Part shown: piece after piece, positions 33,511 through 42,088 of the stretch | Position numbering within the stretch: the first letter of the stretch is position 1 | How the letters are laid out: each line of letters begins with the position of its first letter | Made by a program: the position numbers and the translations under genes | Notes under the pieces: model-generated | What the model saw: the letters and a program-made list of their open reading frames with translations, nothing else | What the model was told of the DNA's origin: nothing | Databases searched by the model: none | Origin: Thermoflexus sp042408815 | Lineage (GTDB): Bacteria > Chloroflexota > Anaerolineae > Thermoflexales > Thermoflexaceae | Length of the DNA: 61,580 nucleotides | Direction: 5' to 3' | Assembly: GCF_042408815.1 (NCBI RefSeq) | Contig: NZ_JBHOQR010000012.1 | Coordinates: 1-61,580, forward strand

Positions 33511-34299
33511 ATGCACGGCGAATGGGCTCGCGCCGTTGAACTGATCCGAGGCGCTCGCTACCTGGTCGCCCTGACCGGCGCAGGGATCAGCACGCCATCC
33601 GGCATCCCGGATTTCCGGAGCGAGGGTTCGGGGTTGTGGACGATCTATGACCCGATGGAGGTGGCCTCGATCTGGGCTTTCTCCAGGCGCCCGGAAGCGT
33701 TTTTCGAATGGGTGCGCCCGCTGGCTCGCATGATCCGGGAGGCCCGCCCGAACCCCGCCCACTATGCCCTCGCCCGCCTGGAGGCCGCCGGCATCCTCAA
33801 GGCGTTGATCACCCAGAACATCGATGAGCTCCATCAAAAAGCCGGCTCTCGCCACGTCATCGAGGTGCATGGCCATCTCCGGGAAGCCACATGCATTCGT
33901 TGCTATCATAAGGTCCCCGCGGAACCCTATCTGGAGGCCTTCCTGCGGGATGGGACCATCCCCCGCTGTGGGCAGTGCGGAGGGGTGCTGAAGCCGGACA
34001 TCATCCTGTTTGGCGAGCCGCTGCCCGCCCGGGCGTTCCTATCGGCCCAGCAGGAAGCCCGGCGGGCCGATGTGTTCTTGGTGGCCGGCTCCTCGCTGGA
34101 GGTCGCCCCCGCGGGGGATCTGCCGATCCTGGCGAAAGAGCATGGCGCCCGCCTGATCATCATCAACCTCTCCCCCACGGCGGCGGATCGCTATGCGGAT
34201 CTCCGGATCCACGGCGATGTCGCGGAGGTCCTCCCGCGACTGGTGGACCAAGTGTTGGGACCGGCGGAGACTCCCGCTTCAGCGATCCGCCCGGAATGA
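33511..34299 (+). CDS. cobB: NAD-dependent protein deacylase (sirtuin)
   Basis: 262 residues. The NAD-binding GAGISTPSGIPDFRS, the TQNIDELHQKAG catalytic segment with VHGHL (catalytic His), a zinc ribbon of CIRC...CGQC, and GSSLEVAPAG complete a class III sirtuin. It would remove acetyl or longer acyl groups from lysines using NAD. The start is uncertain: 33511 is chosen by family alignment but has no strong ribosome site; in-frame ATGs at 33418 and 33454 exist, the first overlapping the M20 gene. No acetyl-CoA synthetase partner is in view. Confidence 0.93.
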   Translation: MHGEWARAVELIRGARYLVALTGAGISTPSGIPDFRSEGSGLWTIYDPMEVASIWAFSRRPEAFFEWVRPLARMIREARPNPAHYALARLEAAGILKALITQNIDELHQKAGSRHVIEVHGHLREATCIRCYHKVPAEPYLEAFLRDGTIPRCGQCGGVLKPDIILFGEPLPARAFLSAQQEARRADVFLVAGSSLEVAPAGDLPILAKEHGARLIIINLSPTAADRYADLRIHGDVAEVLPRLVDQVLGPAETPASAIRPE

Positions 34300-34442
34300 G
34301 CCACCGAACGGTTGGGAATTCGGAGCGCCCATGGATCCCGATCGGGGAGCGCGAAGCCATCAGCGGAAGGAGGTCGGGCGATTTCCCGCATCGTCCCATC
34401 CCGTGAGATCTTTAGGACTTAAGCCATTGGGGAGGATCCTGA

Positions 34443-35249
34443 ATGGCGTTGAAGGGAAACCTTCGAGATTTCAATACCACGCAGCTCCTCAACCTGATCC
34501 ATCTGGCCCGGAAGACCGGGACTCTGACCGTGGAAAGCCGGAGCGGCACGGCCCGTTTGTGTTTTAAAGACGGCAAGCTGATTTATGCAGCGCTGGATCG
34601 CCAGGATGGGCGCCTGGTGGATGTCCTGATCCGGGCCGGCAAGCTTCAGCCGGAACAGCTGAAGGGGTTGGACCTCGCCCGCCTTCAGGATGATAAGGTG
34701 CTGGGCCTCAAGCTGATCGAAGCGGGCTACGTCACGCAACAGGACATCCTGAACAGCCTGCGAGCCCAGATGCTGGATGTGGTTTATCGGCTGTTCTCGT
34801 GGAACGAGGGGGTTTTCCGTTTCGAGCCCGATCTTCAGGTGTTACAAAATCGCATTCCGGTTCCCCTGGACCTGGAGAACATCATCATGGAGGGAGCCCG
34901 GCGCCTTCGGGAGGTGGAGCGCCTGAAGGAGGAGCTCCCGGATCTGGACATCCCGGTCCGGCTGACCAGCCGCCCGGAGGCCATACGCAAGGTGCAGCTG
35001 AGCGCGGAGGAGTGGCGGGTGATCAGCCAGGTCAACGGCCGGAACACCATCGAGCAGATCATGCGCCGTTTGAATATGGATGAAATCCAGATCCGGCGTA
35101 TTATCTACGGGCTCCTCCAGGCTGGGTTGATCGAGTTGGGGGCTCCGCCACCCGTCGCCCTGCCGCCGGGCATGCCGGCCCGCGGGCCGGGGAGTGGAGT
35201 CTCCCGCTCCGTGGTGGAGAAGCTGATCAATTACTTCCGCCGGCTGTAA
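34443..35249 (+). CDS. DUF4388 domain protein
   Basis: 268 residues. The N-terminal 100 residues match DUF4388/PatA-N: MALKGNLRDFNTTQLLNLI, GTLTVESRSGTARLCFKDG and KLIYA. Residues 95-160 repeat a related alpha/beta piece (LGLKLIEAGYVTQQDILNSL, LFSWNEGVFRFEP). The C-terminal part is winged-helix-like (VISQVNGRNTIEQIMRRLNM). Such proteins accompany two-component and small-GTPase polarity or gliding modules. The next gene is a small GTPase in the same direction, which supports a functional pair. GGGGAGGATCCTGA precedes the ATG. Confidence 0.85.
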   Translation: MALKGNLRDFNTTQLLNLIHLARKTGTLTVESRSGTARLCFKDGKLIYAALDRQDGRLVDVLIRAGKLQPEQLKGLDLARLQDDKVLGLKLIEAGYVTQQDILNSLRAQMLDVVYRLFSWNEGVFRFEPDLQVLQNRIPVPLDLENIIMEGARRLREVERLKEELPDLDIPVRLTSRPEAIRKVQLSAEEWRVISQVNGRNTIEQIMRRLNMDEIQIRRIIYGLLQAGLIELGAPPPVALPPGMPARGPGSGVSRSVVEKLINYFRRL

Positions 35250-35399
35250 CGTTTTTGAGGACGGTTCCATCGTGGAAGGCAACCCGATGTCGCAAAACGG
35301 CTTTCTCTCCCGATTCGATCCGGACGGCGGGCTCTCGGCCCATCAAGGGTTGAAAGGTTCGTCTCTTTCGGGCAGACTCCCTGGGAGGATAGCAACCCT

Positions 35400-35942
35400 A
35401 TGCAAGCGGTGAAAATCGTGGTGACCGGACCTTTCGCCTCGGGGAAGACTCAATTCATCCGCACAATTAGCGAGATCGAGGTGGTCTCCACGGAGCGGCG
35501 GATCTCCACAGCGGCGGAGCGGGCGATCAAGGATCAGACCACAGTGGCGATGGATTTCGGGCGGATCACGATCGATAGGGATCTGGTGCTGTATTTGTTT
35601 GGAACCCCCGGTCAGCGGCGGTTTGATTTTATGTGGGAGATCCTGGCGGAGGGGATGCTGGGATTCATTGTAATGGTCGACAGCACAAGACCGGAGACGT
35701 TCCGCGAGGCTCGTAACATCCTCGACACGTTTCGTCGCTACGCCCAAACCCCCTTTGTGGTTGCCGCCAACAAGCAGGACCTCGAGGACGCGTGGGATCC
35801 GGAGGATCTTCGCATCGCGCTGCGCCTGGATAGTCAAGCCAAAGTCCTTCCTTGCATCGCCACCCGGCGAGACAGCGTGAAAACGGTCGTCCTGGAGCTG
35901 CTCTATTCGATCCTTGAGGAGCTGTCGGCTTCCCAGCGTTAG
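35400..35942 (+). CDS. Small GTP-binding protein (MglA/Arf-like bacterial GTPase)
   Basis: 180 residues. P-loop GPFASGKTQFIR, switch/Walker B region LYLFGTPGQRRFDFMW (a GTPGQ in place of the Ras DTAGQ), and NKQDLED for base recognition. This is the bacterial small-GTPase type often coded beside roadblock or DUF4388 proteins. It would switch between GTP and GDP states to control a partner, here probably the DUF4388 protein 150 bases upstream. No GAP or roadblock gene is adjacent. GGGAGG is 11 bases before the ATG. Confidence 0.9.
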   Translation: MQAVKIVVTGPFASGKTQFIRTISEIEVVSTERRISTAAERAIKDQTTVAMDFGRITIDRDLVLYLFGTPGQRRFDFMWEILAEGMLGFIVMVDSTRPETFREARNILDTFRRYAQTPFVVAANKQDLEDAWDPEDLRIALRLDSQAKVLPCIATRRDSVKTVVLELLYSILEELSASQR

Positions 35943-35949
35943 CGTGGGT

Positions 35950-36122
35950 CCGTAGAGGCCGCTGGAGCGGCGACCGAGCGAGATGCGTCGATGTATTCGA
36001 CCTGAGGGGCCTTTGGCCACTGGCCAGCCTTGGGGTGTCGAAGGAATTCGACCTGGATAGGCCTCTGATCAATGGCTGGCCGGCGCCGGCCAAGGGGCTT
36101 TCACGTCGGCCTTCGCCGACGC
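35950..36122 (+). repeat. Multi-palindrome dispersed repeat, copy B
   Basis: Same order of parts as the inverted copy at 23315-23465: hairpin GGCCGCTGGAGCGGCGAC (35957-35974), AGATGCGTC, palindrome GTGTCGAAGGAATTCGAC (36035-36052), ATAGGCCT, GGCTGGCCGGCGCCGGCCA (36074-36092) and a terminal GTCGGC-CTTC-GCCGAC hairpin. Spacing is close but not identical between copies. It fills the gap between the GTPase and hydrolase genes. Confidence 0.7.
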
Positions 36123-36207
36123 GGGGCGCGGAAGCGCCTCCCGAGGTCGATTTCCCATCAGCGTGCCACAGAGGGTTTCCGATCCCGGATTGGACTTTTG
36201 AAGCGGA

Positions 36208-36999
36208 ATGAGCTCGATTGTCACCGAGCAGGGGATTGTCCATTACGAGGCGATCGGGCGAGGGCGGCCGGTGATCTTCCTCCATGGGTGGCTGGGATCC
36301 TGGGCTTACTGGATCGACACCATGAGTGCCCTAGCCCCCCACTGTCGCTCCTACGCGCTGGATTTCTGGGGATTCGGAGAGTCGGATCGGAAACGGGTCA
36401 GCTTCACCGTCCCCGATTTCATCGCCCTCGTGGTCCAGTTCATGGACCGCCTGGGAATCGCCTCGGCGGCGCTGGTGGGTCATTCCATGGGGGGGACAGT
36501 GGCCCTGGGGGTGGCCCTCGCACACCCGGACCGGGTAACACGGGTGGCGGTGGTGGGTTCCCCGATTGTGGGGACGTCGTTGAATTTCTTCCTTAAGATG
36601 GCCGGTCGGCCTTTCTGGGCTTTTCTGGCGTATACGTTCCCAGCAGTGGTGAAGGCGGGGACCTATTTGGCCTCGCCCACCATCACCCGGGCCTGGCGAA
36701 CATGGTATCGGATGTGGGAACGGGATCTCTCCCGGACCACGCTTCGTTCCTTTTTCCAGAGCATCGGCAGCCTCCATCGCACCGATCTGCGGCCGTTGCT
36801 CCCCCAGATGCGTCCTCCGGTCCTGGGGATCTATGGAGCTCGCGATAATATCGTGAACCCGAACCAGGCGTTTCTCCTGGCGCGGGGAGCTCCCCGGGCG
36901 CAGATCCTCTGGATGCCCGAGGCAGGCCATTTCCCTATGCTGGACGAGCCGGAGCGCTTCCGGCAGGCCCTGGCTGATTTCCTTCTTCAGAATTCGTAA
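36208..36999 (+). CDS. Alpha/beta hydrolase
   Basis: 263 residues. HGWLGSWAYW holds the oxyanion segment, GHSMGG has the nucleophile Ser93, YGARDNIVNP the acid, and EAGHFPMLDEP the catalytic His. It is a typical esterase/lipase/hydrolase of unknown substrate. The ribosome site is weak (GCGGA). It follows the dispersed repeat, which may lie in its leader. Confidence 0.9.
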   Translation: MSSIVTEQGIVHYEAIGRGRPVIFLHGWLGSWAYWIDTMSALAPHCRSYALDFWGFGESDRKRVSFTVPDFIALVVQFMDRLGIASAALVGHSMGGTVALGVALAHPDRVTRVAVVGSPIVGTSLNFFLKMAGRPFWAFLAYTFPAVVKAGTYLASPTITRAWRTWYRMWERDLSRTTLRSFFQSIGSLHRTDLRPLLPQMRPPVLGIYGARDNIVNPNQAFLLARGAPRAQILWMPEAGHFPMLDEPERFRQALADFLLQNS

Positions 37000-37130
37000 A
37001 GGGCTGGGATGGATGACCTCCGAGTTCCTCCCCTCAGTTAAGATACAATAACTTTAGGTTGCTTCGGTTCGTTATGGGACTCGAGGCGGAGGGGATGGAT
37101 TCCAGCCCATAGGACGCGAAGGGGGATCAG

Positions 37131-38447
37131 ATGAGCGGGAAGTTGCGCAAGGTAATCCTTCGGGATCGCCGGCTGATCCCGCCCTTCAATGAGCCGGCGA
37201 GGGATCTCATGGTGATGAACAAGCCGCTCTGGCTCCATCAACGGGATCTCCTGGCTCCCTATTGCGACGAGGAGCTGGAAGTCCATTCCCTGGATGAGGT
37301 CCCGGAGGATCGGGTTCCGACTCTGGTGTATCGGGACAATCTGTTCTTCGATGAGCCCTTCCTCCGGACGTTTCTGGAGCGGGCGCGGCGGTTGGGGAAA
37401 GCATGCCGAGTGGCCTTCGCCCTGAACGATCCGGCGATTGTCCATCATGCACTTCCTCTGCAGCGGGGCATCCGAAGAGAGGGAGACGTCTATGTCGCCG
37501 ATATGTGGTACTTCCCCTATGGGAAAGAGCCCTATGCGCGCCCCCTGGTCATCGAAACCCTGGCCCGGGAGATTGGCTATTATCGAGTGCCTCGCTACAT
37601 GGCCCCGAACCAGGGGGATCTCACGTTCTGGGTACCCCTGCGGGCGTTCCTTTCGGTGGAGCACTGGGTTCACATCTTCATGGCCAATTCTCCCTTTGGG
37701 ATCTTTGCTGAAGGCGCGCGGATGGAAGCTCAGATCCACCGACTGGATGTCAAGCTTCGGATTCTCTGGCGGGCGATGCTGGAGCGCCGACAGGTTCTCT
37801 CCTCTTCCGCCATGATCCGCGTCGGGCGCAATGTGCAGATTGATCCGACGGCCATTCTACAGGGTCCGACGATCATCGGAGATAACGTGACCATTGGGGC
37901 AGGGGCGGTGATCGCCAACAGTGTCATCGGCAACAATGTGAACATCGGCCAGGGGGTCCAGGTTCTGCTGAGCGTGGTAGGGGATGGTTGTTTCCTTCCC
38001 TTCCGGGCGGCCCTCTTCATGACCACGATGATGGAGCATTCCATGGTGGCCCAGAACACCTGCCTGCAGTTGTGCGTGGTAGGGCGCGATACGTTCATCG
38101 GGGCGGGAACCACCTTCACGGATTTCAACCTGCTCCCCAAGCCGATCCGTACCTATTTCCGCGGTGAGCTGATGGAAGCAGGGATGCCGGTCCTGGGAGG
38201 ATGCGTGGGCCACCATTGTCGATTGGGATCTGGTCTGGTGATCTATCCCGCTCGCATGATCGAGTCGGATGTCGTCCTCTTCGCTACCTCTGACCGTCAC
38301 GTCATTACGAAGAACGTCTATTATGAGGACAGCGATCATCTGCGCATCCCCGGCGGGGCAGCCATGCATCCGCGGCTGTATCCCCGGGAAGGGGAAGTCC
38401 ATCGGCTAGAGGCTGCCCCCGTTCTGGAAGGGCGAAGCTCCCATTGA
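37131..38447 (+). CDS. Left-handed beta-helix (hexapeptide repeat) protein
   Basis: 438 residues. The N-terminal 220 residues have no recognised domain but contain YRDNLFFDEPFLRTFLE and aromatic-rich segments. From about 225 the protein is hexapeptide repeat (VQIDPTAILQGPTIIGDNVT, IGAGAVIANSVIGNNVNIG), the fold of GlmU-type acyltransferases and some sugar nucleotidyltransferases. No complete nucleotidyltransferase G-G-T-R motif is visible, so enzymatic activity is uncertain. The downstream acyl-ACP-reductase-like gene is 102 bases away on the same strand. A TACAAT -10-like hexamer lies at 37044. Confidence 0.7.
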   Translation: MSGKLRKVILRDRRLIPPFNEPARDLMVMNKPLWLHQRDLLAPYCDEELEVHSLDEVPEDRVPTLVYRDNLFFDEPFLRTFLERARRLGKACRVAFALNDPAIVHHALPLQRGIRREGDVYVADMWYFPYGKEPYARPLVIETLAREIGYYRVPRYMAPNQGDLTFWVPLRAFLSVEHWVHIFMANSPFGIFAEGARMEAQIHRLDVKLRILWRAMLERRQVLSSSAMIRVGRNVQIDPTAILQGPTIIGDNVTIGAGAVIANSVIGNNVNIGQGVQVLLSVVGDGCFLPFRAALFMTTMMEHSMVAQNTCLQLCVVGRDTFIGAGTTFTDFNLLPKPIRTYFRGELMEAGMPVLGGCVGHHCRLGSGLVIYPARMIESDVVLFATSDRHVITKNVYYEDSDHLRIPGGAAMHPRLYPREGEVHRLEAAPVLEGRSSH

Positions 38448-38549
38448 GGAGAAGCGGGGGAGAGAGACTTCATCGGCGGCGAGGGAGAGGGGGTCGGCGG
38501 TTATCTTTCCCGGGATTCCCGAGCTCTCGATCGGTGCCAGGCATCGAGT

Positions 38550-39641
38550 ATGGGCGGATTCGCCTTTATGATCCATCCGATTGATCCCCGACGGGATGTC
38601 CAGCGCAAGTTCCCGCTGCTGGGCCGTTTGCTGCCAGAGCCAGCCATCCATTTCTTCTCCGCTTATTTTCCCCCGGTCTATCTCTCCCACGTCACTGGGA
38701 TCCGCTCCGCGGCGACCGGGAAGGAGATCGAGGGCTGGCTGGTGGCCTGCCCGCTGACGCCGCAGCGTATGCTCTCGCTGCCTCTGGAACGGGTTTACCG
38801 CAAGATCATCGAGACCGGACGGTTGGCGGAGCGGCTGGGGGCGCAGATTCTGGGCCTGGGGGCCTTTACGGCGGTGGTGGGGGATGCAGGGGTCACGGTG
38901 GCCCGGCATCTTCGCATCCCGGTCACGACCGGAAACAGCTACACCGTGGCTGTCGCGTTGCAGGCCCTGCGCGAAGCAGCCCGACAGGTGGGGATCCCGC
39001 TCGCGGGGGCCACCGCGGCCGTCGTCGGAGCTGCAGGCGCCATCGGCCGGGTGGCCGCCCGGCTGCTGGCCCGGGAGGTCCCCCGCCTGATCCTGGCCGG
39101 ACGCCGGGCGGAGCGTCTGGAAAACATTCGACCGCTGGTGGAGGCCGAGGGGGCACGAGCCGAGATCGCGAGGAGTCTCCAGGCCCTTCGCGAGGCGGAT
39201 CTGGTCTTGGTGGTGAGCAGCTCTCCAGTGGCGATCATCGGGCCGGAACATCTCAAGCCCGGCGCGGTCGTCTGCGATGTGGCTCAGCCCCGCAACGTCT
39301 CTCCCCTTGTGGCTGCGCAACGGGACGACGTCCTGGTCATTGACGGAGGTATTGTGGAGGTTCCCGGGGAGGTGGATTTCGGCTTCGATTTCGGGCTCCC
39401 TCCGCGGATGGCCTACGCATGTATGGCCGAGACCATCGCCCTAGCCCTGGAGGACCGCTGGGAATCCTACAGCCTGGGCCGTCGTCTTTCCATCGAGCAG
39501 GTCGAGGAGATCGCCCGCCTGGCGGAGAAACACGGCTTCCGGCTGGCCGGCTTCCTTTCATTCGGACAGCCAATGAGTGAAGCGCGTCTTCAGCGGATGC
39601 GAGCGCGGGTGTCATTCCCGGCAGGGCGCGCCTGGGGTTAA
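38550..39641 (+). CDS. Homologue of long-chain acyl-ACP reductase (AAR-like)
   Basis: 363 residues. The order of blocks follows cyanobacterial acyl-ACP reductase: TGIRSAATGKEIEGWLV, LGLGAFTAVVGD, VTTGNSYTVAVALQALREA, the Rossmann AAVVGAAGAIGRVAARLL, VLVIDGGIVEVPGEVDF and YACMAETIALALE. The Cys291 in the last block lines up with the AAR active-site cysteine (FACFAEAMLLE). AAR makes fatty aldehydes from acyl-ACP with NADPH. The usual partner, aldehyde-deformylating oxygenase, is not present. A shikimate-dehydrogenase-like oxidoreductase with a different substrate is the main alternative. Confidence 0.7.
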   Translation: MGGFAFMIHPIDPRRDVQRKFPLLGRLLPEPAIHFFSAYFPPVYLSHVTGIRSAATGKEIEGWLVACPLTPQRMLSLPLERVYRKIIETGRLAERLGAQILGLGAFTAVVGDAGVTVARHLRIPVTTGNSYTVAVALQALREAARQVGIPLAGATAAVVGAAGAIGRVAARLLAREVPRLILAGRRAERLENIRPLVEAEGARAEIARSLQALREADLVLVVSSSPVAIIGPEHLKPGAVVCDVAQPRNVSPLVAAQRDDVLVIDGGIVEVPGEVDFGFDFGLPPRMAYACMAETIALALEDRWESYSLGRRLSIEQVEEIARLAEKHGFRLAGFLSFGQPMSEARLQRMRARVSFPAGRAWG

Positions 39642-39681
39642 GAGCTCCGGGAAGAATGGGGGGATGTTCCTGACTTCTCCT

Positions 39682-40389
39682 TCAGCGCTTCAATGGCTTC
39701 ATGCCAACTAACAGGGCTACCGTTCCCAGCATGAACGTGCGGGCTTCAAGCAGGATCAATCCGGCCTGGGTCATAGCGTGGGCCAGTTCCTCCAGCGTAA
39801 AAAAGGCCTCCACGGATTGCGGCAAATACGTATAGGCGGCCCGATCGCCGGCCACGATCGCTCCCAGCCATGGAACCACGCGATGAAAATAAAAGCGATA
39901 GAAGGGCGTCCACCATCGGCGAGGTGGGCGGATCGCCTCCAGGCAGGCCACGCGACCGCCCGGGCGGACGACACGGGCTTGTTCCCGGATAGCGAGATCC
40001 AGGTTTGCGACGTTGCGCATTACAAAGCCGGAGAACACGGCGTCGAACTGTTCGTCCGGAAAGGGCAGGCGCAGAGCATCCCCGCCGACCCACTGGATGC
40101 GCTCACGACCAGGCTTCATGCGTCCGCGAAGCATCATCGGGAGGGTGAAGTCGCAGCCCACCACCAGTGCCCCCGGGCGCTGTCGCAGCGCTTCCGCCGC
40201 CAGATCGCCGGTTCCGGCCCCGACATCCAGGGCGCGGGCATCCGGCGGCAGCGCGCAGGCCCGGATGGCCTGTCGACGCCAGCGGAGATCCAGGCCGCCG
40301 GTCATCAGGCGGTTCATCAGATCATAGCGATGGGCGATGCGGGCGAACATCGCCCGAATCTGTTCCGGTTTCCGGGGGGTTGCGATCAT
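39682..40389 (-). CDS. ubiE: Demethylmenaquinone methyltransferase
   Basis: 235 residues of the UbiE/MenG class. FARIAHRYDLMNRLMTGGLD, DVGAGTGDLAAEAL (SAM motif I), GDALRLPFPDEQFDAV and GFVMRNVANLDLAI are the family signatures, along with YLPQSVEAFFTLEEL. It methylates demethylmenaquinone in respiratory quinone synthesis; without ubiquinone genes in view, menaquinone is the likelier product. It is divergent from the esterase gene; the gap contains a strong hairpin. Confidence 0.93.
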   Translation of the reverse strand: MIATPRKPEQIRAMFARIAHRYDLMNRLMTGGLDLRWRRQAIRACALPPDARALDVGAGTGDLAAEALRQRPGALVVGCDFTLPMMLRGRMKPGRERIQWVGGDALRLPFPDEQFDAVFSGFVMRNVANLDLAIREQARVVRPGGRVACLEAIRPPRRWWTPFYRFYFHRVVPWLGAIVAGDRAAYTYLPQSVEAFFTLEELAHAMTQAGLILLEARTFMLGTVALLVGMKPLKR

Positions 40390-40446
40390 GGGATCGCTCG
40401 AGAAAAGCAGATTGGAGCCGGGCCTGTACCATTCAGGCGGGGGTTG

Positions 40447-40473
40447 AGGCGGGGCGCTTTCGACGCCCCGCCT
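40447..40473. other. Perfect hairpin between divergent ubiE and esterase genes
   Basis: AGGCGGGGCG (40447-40456), loop CTTTCGA, CGCCCCGCCT (40464-40473). The 10-base perfect stem sits in a divergent promoter region. No U-tract follows on either strand, so operator or leader structure is more likely than a terminator. Confidence 0.5.
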
Positions 40474-40526
40474 GGCCTCGTGATCCGGCTCTGCCCTGGC
40501 TTATTTTACATAGGGAGAGAATGCCG

Positions 40527-41381
40527 ATGACCTTGGGGAATCGCAGGGATGCTGCTCTGCTTCCGGAAGCGAACATCCTGGCCCGCTGGGGACCCCGCCC
40601 GGGGGAAGGGCCGCTGCGTCCGGGCGGTGAGCCGTTCTTCTTTCCCGGCGGATCCGTCGGCGTATTGCTGATCCACGGGTTCACGGGCGCCCCTCAGGAG
40701 ATGCGGCGGCTCGGGGCTTTCCTGGCCGATCGCGGACGGACGGCGCTGGGGATCCGGTTGCCTGGCCATGGGACGCGGCCGGAGGATCTGCGCGGGGTGA
40801 CCTGGCGGGATTGGGCGGAGGCGGTGGCCATAGGCGTGAAGATCTTGCGGGAGCAATGCGAGCATGTGTTCCTGTGCGGCCTCTCGCTGGGTGGCGTCCT
40901 CGCTCTCTATGAGGCGGCCCACCAACCTCCGGATGGCCTGATCGTTATGGCCTCCCCTTACCGGATCCGGGATATTCGCCTTCGTTTTCTCTGGCTGTTG
41001 AAATGGCTGATCCCCCATGTCGGGAAGCGATCATCGGATCTCCGCGATCCCGAGGCGCATGCGGAGCGGGTTTCATACGCGTGGTATCCGATGACAGCGG
41101 TGGGAGAGGTGGTTCGGACCGTTCGAGCGGCGGCCGCTTGCCTCCATCAGGTGCAATGTCCAGCCCTGCTGATCTACTCCCAATCCGACCGCACGGTCCC
41201 TCCAGACCAGGGATGGGCGGTTTATCACCGGTTGGGAAGCCGCGATAAGACGATCCACTGGCTGGTTCGCAGCGGCCATGTCATTCCTGAGGATATCGAG
41301 CGGGAGGAGGCTTTCGAGCAAATCGAGCGCTTTATTCAGCGCGTGGTGAAGCAGAAGGCGCGCGGGGTCGCGGAGCGCTGA
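40527..41381 (+). CDS. Carboxylesterase-like alpha/beta hydrolase
   Basis: 284 residues. LLIHGFTGAPQEM, CGLSLGG (nucleophile Ser), YSQSDRTVPPDQG (acid) and SGHVIPEDIERE (catalytic His). The pattern matches Est30-type carboxylesterases/monoacylglycerol lipases. Two ATGs compete (40521 and 40527); the GGGAG at 40513 spaces better to the second. It is followed closely by a phosphodiesterase gene. Confidence 0.88.
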   Translation: MTLGNRRDAALLPEANILARWGPRPGEGPLRPGGEPFFFPGGSVGVLLIHGFTGAPQEMRRLGAFLADRGRTALGIRLPGHGTRPEDLRGVTWRDWAEAVAIGVKILREQCEHVFLCGLSLGGVLALYEAAHQPPDGLIVMASPYRIRDIRLRFLWLLKWLIPHVGKRSSDLRDPEAHAERVSYAWYPMTAVGEVVRTVRAAAACLHQVQCPALLIYSQSDRTVPPDQGWAVYHRLGSRDKTIHWLVRSGHVIPEDIEREEAFEQIERFIQRVVKQKARGVAER

Positions 41382-41391
41382 GGGGAGCGTT

Positions 41392-42003
41392 ATGCGGACC
41401 ATGACCATAGGCCTGATTGCAGACACTCACGTTCCCCAGCGGCTGGAGCGTCTTCCTCCCCAAGTGATCGAGGTGTTTCGGGGTGTTGCCCTGATCCTAC
41501 ACGCAGGGGATCTGAATCGCTGGCCGGTGCTGGATGAGCTGGCTCGCCTGGCTCCGGTGGTGGCGGTCAGGGGGAACGCCGATCTGGGGCTCCGCCTGCC
41601 GTGGCGGGAGGTCGTAGAGATCAATGGGGTCCGGATCGGGCTGGTGCATGGCCACGGCGGATGGCCCGTCTACCTGAAGAATAAAATCCGGGAAATGGCC
41701 CTCGGCTTCGAGCCGTTGCGGTATCTTCGGTACGCGCGTTTCGCTTTCCGGGATCCAGTGCATGTGATTGTCTCTGGGCATACGCACCGACCCCATCTGG
41801 TTCGCGTGAACGGGGTCTGGCTGGTGAACCCGGGCCCGGTGGCCCCGGATTATTATGTCCAGCAGGGGCCAGCGGTGGGTCTGCTCCATGTGAGCCCGAC
41901 GGATTTGCGGTATGAGCGGATCGATCTCGGCACCGGCGGAACCCGGGGTTGGGTGCTCTCCCTTGACTTCCCGGGAGAGGGGCAGGAAGCGTGGGAAGGG
42001 TAG
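41392..42003 (+). CDS. Metallophosphoesterase, YfcE-like
   Basis: 203 residues. Metal motifs: GLIADTHVPQ, LHAGDLNR, VRGNAD, LVHGHGG and VSGHTHRPHLV. It is longer than the YfcE-type paralogue at 28967, with an extra segment between residues 95 and 125 and a C-terminal extension. Probable phosphodiesterase of unknown substrate. GAGGGGAG precedes the ATG, ten bases after the esterase stop. Confidence 0.88.
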   Translation: MRTMTIGLIADTHVPQRLERLPPQVIEVFRGVALILHAGDLNRWPVLDELARLAPVVAVRGNADLGLRLPWREVVEINGVRIGLVHGHGGWPVYLKNKIREMALGFEPLRYLRYARFAFRDPVHVIVSGHTHRPHLVRVNGVWLVNPGPVAPDYYVQQGPAVGLLHVSPTDLRYERIDLGTGGTRGWVLSLDFPGEGQEAWEG

Positions 42004-42088
42004 CCTTCCTTTCGATCTAACCCATATCTCTATAGGTGGTTCATGCGATGTAATCATATAGGGAAATCCACTATGATGGAGGAGACCC

